A DNA stretch of 64,000 nucleotides. It comes from Halichoerus grypus. Taxonomy: Eukaryota > Chordata > Mammalia > Carnivora > Phocidae. The DNA is taken from positions 146,426,262-146,490,261 of the forward strand of contig NC_135718.1 in the NCBI RefSeq assembly GCF_964656455.1. The letters run 5' to 3'. Below the pieces are notes generated by a model. That model searched no databases and was not told where the DNA came from. It saw nothing but the letters and a program-made list of their open reading frames with translations. Made by a program: the position numbers and the translations under genes. Shown here piece by piece: positions 56,500 to 64,000 of the stretch. Within the stretch, counting starts at the first letter, position 1, and each line of letters opens with the position of its first letter.

Positions 56500-57050
56500 T
56501 TATTATTAGTTAATTAATTCACAAGCATCAACTGAGTATCTACTAAGTCCCAGGCACTGTCCTTGGCCCTGAAGATGCAGAGATGAACAGAGGAACTCCA
56601 GCCCTGCCGCTCACTGCTCGCCATCTAGCGGGAAGCTACATGGGTAAGTCAAGAACCACGGCAATGTGATGAGTGCTGCATCAGAAAGCTAGAGAGCACA
56701 GAAAAGAAATGTGACACTTTGCTGGAAATGGCAAAAACCATTTCCCAAAGTTGGTGGCATTCTCACTAAATCTTGAAGGCTGAGTAGGAGTATGCCAAAC
56801 ACATAATGTGACAAAGGACATTTCAGGAAGAGAGAAGAGTGCATGTCAGAGGCAGCTATGAGCACCTGGTGTTTGGTAACTGGTGGGTGGCTAGACACAG
56901 GAGGTGACGAGGAAGGAGCAGGAAGTGAGTTTAAACCAGTTTTCTGGGGGCAAGATCACAAGGGAGCTTGGGCATCAGTCCACAAGGAATAAGGAGCCGC
57001 CGAAGGGTTTTATCCTAGAAAGAAGGGTGACCTGATTAAATTTGGTGGCA
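56500..57050 (-). repeat. L2-type LINE region, antisense
   Basis: 'aattcacaagcatcaactgagtatctactaagtcccaggcactgtccttggccctgaagatgcagagatgaac', '...cacggcaatgtgatgagtgctgc', '...tcttgaaggctgagtaggagtatgcc', '...gaataaggagccgccgaagggttttatcctag' follows the antisense L2-like extended order seen also at 32785 and 37080. Confidence 0.6.
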
Positions 57051-57300
57051 TGGAAGGTGGTATGCAAAGTGAAGGGGCTGGAGGCAGGAAATTGAATGGG
57101 AAGACAAATACAGTGGACGAAGGTCCAAGCTGGGGGAGCAGCGGTGCAGACGGAAAGAAGGGCCTTTGAAGATCTAATTGGCCTTATTAAGCAATTCATG
57201 AATTGGGCAGCATCCCACCCAGCAAGTAGAGAGATACTCCAAGGAGTTGTACGAAATGGAAGGTGTTTACAGGCAGGAGGGTGGGGCAAGGAAGTTATTA

Positions 57301-57421
57301 GAAAAAAAATGAGAGAGAGAGCGAGAGAGAAAGGATTGTTTCAGGACATGACATCTTTTTTTCAGGGAAGGAAATAACAGTTTCTTTTTTCTTTTTCTTT
57401 TTCTTCTTTCTTTTTTTTTTT
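57301..57421. repeat. Purine tract followed by pyrimidine tract
   Basis: 57301-57335 is almost all A/G (A8, then GA repeats). 57377-57421 is almost all T/C. Together they could pair or form triplex DNA. Confidence 0.8.
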
Positions 57422-57644
57422 GCTATGGATAAAAACAATTTTTAAAATATACATATTTTTGTTGAAGTATAGTTGACACACAACAGCAGGGTTTTTTATT
57501 TTATTTTTTTCATGCAGGTTACCTCACTAGTGCTGATCAGGAAATTTCTGACCAACTTCTAAAAGGTCGCATGCTTGAGGTAGGTTAAAACTGTAATTAA
57601 GACTTGGTTTGCTATTATCAGGGCAAATGACACCATTCTGGGCT

Positions 57645-57712
57645 TGGTTTCTTTTTCTTTCCTTTCTTTCTTTGTTTCTTTGTTTCTTTCTTTCTTCTTT
57701 CTTTCTTATGTA
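57645..57712. repeat. (TTTC)n pyrimidine microsatellite
   Basis: Imperfect TTTC/TTTG repeats on the + strand, nearly free of A. Confidence 0.9.
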
Positions 57713-57929
57713 CTCAGCTGAATTTTGTTTTTAACAGTATATTTAAAGTGCAGATGTTGCCAGGAAGCTTCCAGAAGTGAGATGTGTGCTCACTCCTTGC
57801 AGGGTGGTTTAGGACCTGCTCGCTCATTCTGACCCAGCTACTGTGAGAAAGTCACACCTGAGTCACAGAACAAGGAAGTCCCGTTTGCATTCACATGAGC
57901 AGGAAGTGCTGGCCTTAGGTTTTTCAGTC

Positions 57930-58480
57930 AGGTTTCCAGGTACACATAACGGAACCCCCTTCAGCCGCCATAAGCAGGAAATGAATTTATTAAAGGATAC
58001 TGGGTAGCTCAGAAAATGTCCAGGAGGGCGGGAGGGCTAGGCCTGGGGGCCACATGACCGGCGTCGGACTAGGACCACACTGCGGATGGCTTCTGAGGAG
58101 ACCCCACTCTGGGGGGGGGGGGCGTGACAGCACACGGTTCACACCCCTGGCCCTGGAAGCCCCAAACTCTGCTGCCCCCAGCAGCCCAGTGCCCCGTAGT
58201 TTCCCTCAACAGAAAGCAGCTTCCAGCGCCTGCATCCTCGGTCCGCTGTTTTCCTAATCGAAGTCTCCAGGCAGCGTATCTGATTGTCAGAATTTGGATC
58301 TGTGAGTAAACCCCAGCTACAAGGCAGGCCGGGAAGCCTTTGCCCCTTGGGGAGGGGAGGCTTGTGTTGCAGAAAATACCCCCAAACATAAGAGGGGTTT
58401 TAGAGCATGTGATTAGGAAACAGACAAATATTAGCTCCAGAGGGCTACCGTGTGAAGAAGAAGCTGGAATTGAGTGATCT
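57930..58480 (-). repeat. GC-rich block, possible antisense LTR, unclassified
   Basis: Left end 'tttccaggtacacataacggaacccccttcagccgccataagcaggaaatgaatttattaaagg' on the minus strand gives an AATAAA signal followed by an LTR-like 3' end. The next 300 bp retain more CpG than the surroundings. A 199-codon minus frame (58069-58668) runs through it, without a recognised domain. The G12 run is at 58111-58122. Confidence 0.35.
58111..58122 (+). repeat. Homopolymer G12
   Basis: Twelve consecutive G. Confidence 0.9.
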
Positions 58481-58484
58481 CTTC

Positions 58485-59855
58485 CTCCTGGGCTTTGCGA
58501 ATCACTGCTTTTGTAGACATTGCAACTCTTTACTTTATACGATAGTTCCTTTCCCCAGACTGGAAAACTCCCCGTGGCAGGTGAGGTGTGATTTTTGGTT
58601 TTGTGTGCCACATCGTTGATGCCACACACCCAGGAGGAGCTCATAAATGTGCCTGTCTCCAAGCCCACGATGACTATAGAACTCTCTGGGCCTACTCATT
58701 CGGTGAGGGTCCACCACGTACCTACTGTGTGTCCTGACCTGTGTTGGGCACCGCAGCTCGTGCCGTGTAGTCACTGGGCCTTCTGTGCAAAGTGCGCGGG
58801 GAGCCACCTGACGTTTGTCATCACTGTGGTCACCCATCATCCTTATAGGAACAATCACAGTTTGCCCCGGGAAAGCAGCCTTCCTTCGTCATTCAGGGAG
58901 GTCAGAGCCTCCTTTGGCATGGCCACCTCGGCTGCCCCTCCTTGGCATTGGTTTCTATGAGTGCGGGAGGACATTATCAAATAAACAGAAAGTTTGTGTA
59001 GAACTGGTATCATTTCTTCCTCAATAAAAAGAAACCCAGAAGGAAGAAGTACTGAGTTCCAAGGTCATGTAAGAAAAGGACCTTGTAGGCCACTTAGTCT
59101 TTGAAATGAGGACTCTAGGCCTGGGGGAGAGGCTTAACCCACTGATAACTCTGTTTCCATCTGTCCTTCTGAGAGGGAATGCTCAGGGATGCTCAACCAT
59201 CCGTGCCGCTGGTTCTCCGACAGCTCAGGGAGCTGCCCAACTCTTATTCCTTACCCCAGCAGAGCCACTCCACCTGGGAGATCTGAATCACTGTAGGGAA
59301 AGAAAGTCATTTATCACAACTCTGCCGCAGAGTTCATCGTGATCCCTAAGGGCAAAAGTGAGGCCCTGGGCAGATGGCTTCACTTCTCAGTCTTGAGTTT
59401 TAGTATTGAGGGGTTAGGAGGCCCCATGCGGCTATGGCCTGTTTCCCTGGAAACACAGGCAGAAAGAATCTTCAAGGAAGCCAGGCAAATCCACCGTGAC
59501 CAGGGACCTAGACCCAACACTGCCCGCAGACTTCAGCCATGTCCAGCAGATTGGGGCAAGTGGGTTCACTAGAATTAAGGGTAAGGTCAATGCCCCTGCT
59601 CCCAGTGATAATGGGGCTTCCATAACTTGTTTTAGTTAAGCTTTCAGAAGGGTATAGTGTGGACTTCTGATCTGAGGCAGTGTAGAATGGATTATCCAGA
59701 TTTTAGGCATATTGGGATTAGTCTGTGGCTCCTTACCATACTCCAGGTGTCCATGCTCTAGGTTTTCATGACCATGGTCCCATTCTTTTGGATCTGAGGC
59801 TTCTTAAAAGCCAAGATTTTAAGCAATCTCATTTTAAGTTATTTTATGTCTACTT
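58485..59855. other. Non-coding, with weak MIR trace
   Basis: A weak antisense MIR-like piece at 59060-59145 ('ggccacttagtctttgaaatgaggactctaggcctgggggagaggcttaac'). No gene recognised. Confidence 0.4.
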
Positions 59856-59859
59856 CCAC

Positions 59860-61189
59860 TTCCAAACAAGATGGGGTCAGAATGACCAAAGTTACTCTCC
59901 CTCCTTAAACAGCTTAAAAACTGGACAAAATCTGTGGAACAACAGATTTCAGACACTGGACAACAGGCTGTAAAGGACAGGGTTCCCTGAGAGAAGAGGA
60001 ACAAGGGAAGCCCAATGGTGTCCCAGAGTGACGTCTGGGAAGAGTTTCTAAGACATAGAACAGAGAGGGGAGACCCGGGCAGAGAGTCTCCCTGAGTTGG
60101 GAGATGCTGTTGGAATATTGAGGAACCCAAGGCAGCTAGAGTTCACAGAGCCAAGTGTCAATGAAAACAGACCTGCACAGAGAGAAAACTGCAGACATCT
60201 TCAGAGGGTTCCCTTGGAATCTTTGGCCGAATACCAATTAGTGTTTACATGTGAGGAAACTAGCTGAAACAGGAGAAAGACCCACCAGAAAAGAGCAGGA
60301 GAAACAATTCCCAAAGCTCACACAGAACTGGGAATTGTTTGCAACAATCAGAGCGGAGAAACCTGAAATATGTGGGATATCAGAAAGATATTTGAAAGAC
60401 CACTGCCAGATTACCTCCATACTAAGATTGTCTGGTATCACTCAACAAAGTTCAAAAGCAAGCCTCCAAAGGACCCCACTGTTTTGTTTTTTTTTTTTCC
60501 TTAACTGCATCCCAGGACAAAGCACAAAAGCCTGTAAAGGAATACCAAAAAATCCAGCACCCAAAACATAAAATGTAAAGTGCTTAGCATCCAGTGAAAA
60601 GTTATCAGGCATGCAAACAAGAAAATATGTATGATCTCTCATGAGGAGAAAAATCAATCAATAGAAATCAATATATGTGCAATTGGTGGCCCTAGTGTAA
60701 GAAGAAAGGAAATAATGCTAACAGTTGAAATCAATAAAATTTAAAAAAGAATAACAATAGAAAAGGAAACCAAAAGCTGAATCTTTGAGAATGTCAATGA
60801 AATCTATAAACCTCTACACATAGTGATCATGAATAAAAAAGAGAGAAGACCCAAATGACCCATATCAGAATGAGAGTGGTTATCCTAACAGATCCCATAG
60901 AATTAAAAGGATAACAAAGGGTATAATAAACAACTTTATGCCAGTAAATTCAGCAACTTCAATGAAATGGTACAAATTTCTTAAAAAGGCATAATCTACC
61001 AAAGCTCTACCAAAAGAAGTAGATAACTTGAATTGTCTTAAAGCTATTAAAGACATTGATTTTGTTCCTAAAAGTCTTTGGATGAAGAAAATTCCAGGCC
61101 CAGAAAACTTCTCTGGCAAATTCTACCCAACATTTAAGGAAGCAATGATACCAATTCTACACAAACTCTCCCCCCAAATTGAAGAAGAG
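59860..61189 (+). mobile_element. Ancient L1 internal region, sense (left part)
   Basis: From about 60700 the order is L1 ORF2 between endonuclease and RT: 'ttgaaatcaataaaatttaaaaaagaataacaatag', 'aataaacaactttatgccagtaaattcagcaacttc', 'gaaaattccaggcccagaaaacttctctggcaaattctacccaacatttaagg', 'ctctccccccaaattgaagaagag'. 59860-60700 looks like L1 but is less certain. Frames are broken. Split by the MaLR LTR at 61190. Confidence 0.75.
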
Positions 61190-61670
61190 TATGGTAGGCA
61201 GAATAATGGTTTCTACAGATGCCCATGTCCTAATCCTTGAAACCAATGGATGTGTTACCTCACATGGCAAAAGGGACTTTATCGATGTGACCAAACTACG
61301 GATTTTGAGATGGAGAGATTAACCTGGCATTATCCTGGTGGACCCAGTGTAATCACAGGGGTGCTTGCAGGTGAAAGAGAGAGGCAAGAGAGTTGAAATA
61401 AGAGATTGGAAGATGTTACACTGTTGCCTTTGAAGAAGGAAGATGGGGCTGTGAGCCAAGGAATGCAACAGCCTCTGGAAGCCAGAAAAGGCAAGGAAAC
61501 TGACTCTCCTAGAGTCCCCAGAAGGAAGTCAGCCCTGCCAACACCTTGATTTTAGCCCCGTAAGATTCACTGTGGACTTCTGACCTCCAGAACTGTGAGA
61601 TAATAAATTTTGTTGTTTCAAGCCACTAAATCTGTGTTCATTAGTTCAGCAGCAATAGAAAAATAATACA
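61190..61670 (+). mobile_element. MaLR (MLT1-type) LTR inserted in L1, sense
   Basis: 'tatggtaggcagaataatggtttctacagatgcccatgtcctaatcc', '...gggactttatcgatgtgaccaaac', '...gccctgccaacaccttgattttagcccc', '...cagaactgtgagataataaattttgttgtttcaagccactaaatctg', ending 'aaaataataca'. 4/5 target duplication: aagag (61185-61189), aacag (61671-61675). Confidence 0.92.
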
Positions 61671-61675
61671 AACAG

Positions 61676-61885
61676 GGAACACTTCCAACTCATCCTATGA
61701 AGCCTGCATTATCTTGATACAGAAACAAGACAATGACATTACAATAAACCACAGAATAACAACACTAGATGTGATCATCAAATTTAAGCAAATCTACTCT
61801 AACACTATATAAAGAAGATAATTCTTCATGACCAGATTGGGTTTAACCCAGGAAAGCTATTATGGCTCAATATTCCATTTCTTTT
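61676..61885 (+). mobile_element. Ancient L1 ORF2, sense (continuation after LTR)
   Basis: 'ggaacacttccaactcatcctatgaagcctgcattatcttgatacagaaacaagacaatgac' directly continues the L1 coding order from 61189 (consensus ...gaagagggaacacttccaa...). It ends near an L2. Confidence 0.88.
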
Positions 61886-61889
61886 CCAA

Positions 61890-62385
61890 CCTGCTCCAAA
61901 TCCCTTTAATAGACCTGGCCTCCAGTGACCCATCCTATGTCATCTTCCACCTTTCCCCATTCCACTCTTCACTCAGGATTTATCTGCATCAGCCTTCCCA
62001 GCATTTCCTAAATATATAAAGTATCTCTGTATGCTCCTGCCTTTGCTCATGCTATTCCCCTGCTAACACTGTTCCCTCTAGCCTTCTTGCTGGGGACACT
62101 TATTCACCCTTCATATCCTAGAACAGATCTCTTCTTGTACTCTGAGAAACCTTCCCCTTTTAGCCTCAGGCTCTTCCTCCCCATCTTCTCTATCTCTCCA
62201 CAGCACTCCAATGGGACCTGTCTTTAGGACTTTACCTTCTGTTATAATTCTTACTTTCCTCCCAGACTGTGAGTTCCATCAGGGCAAGAATGGTGTCCAA
62301 TTCATCTTTGAATCCTCAATGCCTAGCACAGTGCCTGCCACGTGGGAGACCCTTCATGAATTACTGGTCAATAGACACTTTAATA
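61890..62385 (+). repeat. L2 LINE 3' end, sense
   Basis: 'ctgcctttgctcatgctattcccctgctaac', 'ctcttcttgtactctgagaaaccttcccc', 'ccagactgtgagttccatcagggcaagaatggtgtcc', '...ctcaatgcctagcacagtgcctgccacgtgggagacccttcatgaatt'. One of the best preserved L2 ends in the window. Confidence 0.93.
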
Positions 62386-62569
62386 GAGAATAGTTGACAG
62401 TCACTTGAGATACAGCCCTAGTGTTCTGCGGCACAGAGGGAACTAATCCACAAGGAAGAAATGAGCCTCAGAGATTGGAAGGGTTCCAAAAAGAAACACA
62501 TCATCTTTCCACTCAAAATTACATCATCTAATTGACAAGTGTTCGGAGACCCACCATGTTGAAGCATTT

Positions 62570-62750
62570 ATACATATGATACTCTTTTCGAGGGCAATAA
62601 GGAAGATGTGATTAATCCCATTTTTCAGGAGGAAACTGGAGCTGAGGAAGGACAAATTTTTCACCTAAGCTTATGGAGTGAGATAGTGGCAGAACAGTGA
62701 GATCCCCTCCCAGGTGGCTAACGGTACCCCACGCTGTCTGCTCCTTTGAG
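62570..62750 (-). repeat. MIR SINE, antisense
   Basis: 'ttaatcccatttttcaggaggaaactggagctgaggaaggacaaatttttcacctaagc...gtggcagaacagtgagatcccctcccaggtgg'. Confidence 0.75.
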
Positions 62751-62754
62751 CACA

Positions 62755-63519
62755 GGCCACAGTTTCCCACCCCGATCTGAAGGAAGTGAGAATTAGTAGG
62801 GTTTTGGTGCTGGACTGCAGGCATCCCATCTGCAGTTCTGAATGCCTGCCCTCTGGATGATTACCACTCTAGGCTAGGGTACTGGAGGTCTCCCCAGCCT
62901 GGTAGCAACCCTGGTTGCCCCGTGACCTCTAGACCTTCTGGGCATTGCTCTTATCTTTAGCAAAGCACTTAGAACACTAATAAAAATGGGAAAGAGAATA
63001 TGTTTGAATTGAAGATAAGTAGGGACAGCCAATAGCCCAGTGAGCCTCCCCATTTTACATCTTAGAAATCACGGAATCACCCAGACACAGTCAGCCATCT
63101 CCACGGCCATGGTGTCTTCACCTTGGGGTGTTGGGGGTCACTGGCCAGTCCGACATGCCTAAGAGTGGTCCCTTTATTCTTGTTTGACACGTATCTTCTC
63201 AAATCTCCCTAGTTGGTCTTTTGGTTTTTACCATGTCTGCTCATCTATTTTCAACTTTACATATTCTGCTCAGTCGTGTCCCTGACCCCATGAAACTTGG
63301 GTAACGTAGATAAAATCTCTTTTGCTTTTGTCTCTACTACTCACCTTGGGAATTTCCTTTCCATCCCCCCTCTTCAGGTCTCATCACTCTCTATGTAGAA
63401 AAAGAGCTGAATTCCTTCCCCTGATCATTCATTTTTTTTCATCTGTTTAATGTAGTATTTTAATCTCTTCCTTTTTGAGGAAAAAATGGCTTAGTCTCCT
63501 TATACCTCTGCAGAATTAT
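62755..63519. other. Non-coding, unassigned
   Basis: No recognised gene or repeat. Confidence 0.4.
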
Positions 63520-63537
63520 TGTTTTGCATTCATTTTA

Positions 63538-63748
63538 TTTTAATTTTTTAATATTTTTATTTATTTATTTGAGAGAGAGAGGACAGTGTGTGTAAGCACA
63601 AACAGGAGCAGGGGGTGGGGAGGGAGAGGGAGGAGAAGCCGACTCTCCGCTGAGCAGGAAGCCTGATGCAGGGCTTAATTCCAGGACCCTTGGATCATGA
63701 CCTGAGCTGAAGGCAGATGCTTAACCAACTGAGCCACCCAGGTGCCCC
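63538..63748 (-). mobile_element. CanSINE, antisense
   Basis: Tail complement 'tttaatatttttatttatttatttgagagagagag', head complement 'ccaactgagccacccaggtgcccc' to 63748. An 18-bp TSD with one mismatch (63520-63537; 63749-63766). Confidence 0.96.
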
Positions 63749-63766
63749 TGTTTTGCAGTCATTTTA

Positions 63767-64000
63767 GTTACTACCATAGCATGCTTAGAAAGATGCTCTC
63801 CCTAGGGAGTGGCTCTTGATCTTCAACAACCAAGAAGAACAGACAATAATCCTTGTGTAATGCTGTCCAGATTGGACACTGAGTCACAAAGTTTAGGGAC
63901 ACAAGCAGAGAGGGCTTTAAGTCCCTAAGACAGTTGTAGTGGTAACAATATCTGACACTGGTAAAGCTTTTCATACTCTCTGACTGATGACACTCCTCAA
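63767..64000. other. No feature seen
   Basis: No gene or clear repeat up to the window edge. Confidence 0.4.

Noticed and set aside
58069..58668. 199-codon minus-strand open frame
   Set aside because: Crosses the G12 run and a GC-rich probable repeat. The translation has low-complexity proline and glycine parts and no family signature.
1..64000. CRISPR array, operon, prophage or bacterial features
   Set aside because: The sequence is a mammalian nuclear genome; no regularly spaced repeats, ribosome binding sites or bacterial genes were seen.

Overview
The window is nuclear DNA from a placental mammal, almost certainly a caniform carnivoran. The deciding evidence is 21 tRNA-Lys-derived CanSINEs. 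They have a head like 'cgcctgggtggctcag', a CT-rich middle and an AATAAA-type A-rich tail, and most keep 8-18 bp target-site duplications (TSDs). The head and body match the arctoid (bear, mustelid, pinniped) type as I recall it. I see no dog SINEC_Cf ('ggcgcagcggttt') and no cat-type SINE. Several young copies share a 'cccactccccctgcttgtgttccctctctc' style body that I associate with pinnipeds, so a seal or its relative is my tentative guess; this is inference.

I found no protein-coding gene, rRNA, functional tRNA or CRISPR array. All open frames are at most about 200 codons and none shows a recognised host domain. Many are translations of SINEs, L1 tails or CA repeats, so this is intergenic or deep intronic sequence.

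Layout. 1-14 kb: a young L1 3' end with a perfect TSD, then MIR and L2 fossils, a MER5-like DNA transposon, one MaLR LTR and two SINEs. 14-24 kb: a MaLR LTR, MIRs, and two large ancient L1 3' ends (16.0-17.1 and 21.4-23.6 kb); five SINEs have entered the second, one inside another. 24-31 kb: decayed L1/HAL1-like sequence, a reversed MaLR LTR, and a fossil L1 reverse transcriptase whose 3' half is split by a solitary LTR with a 5-bp TSD. 31-46 kb: mainly MIR and L2, CA microsatellites, and SINEs inserted in a MIR and in an ancient L1. 46-57 kb: a perfect 14-bp hairpin, several LTRs, and a 5'-inverted (twin-primed) L1 with matching TSDs and a SINE in its tail. 57-64 kb: purine/pyrimidine tracts, a GC-rich unclassified block, an ancient L1 split by a MaLR LTR, and an L2.

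The window reads best as a layered record of insertions: MIR/L2, then old L1, then MaLR LTRs, then carnivore L1, then CanSINE. Nested TSDs give this order directly at several places. Family names come from memory of consensus sequences; no database search was run. The non-repeat stretches that look most like conserved regulatory DNA are AT-rich segments near 35.3-35.6, 41.5-41.9, 46.8-46.9 and 56.1-56.3 kb, and only comparative alignment could test them. I did not find a clearly new biological system.
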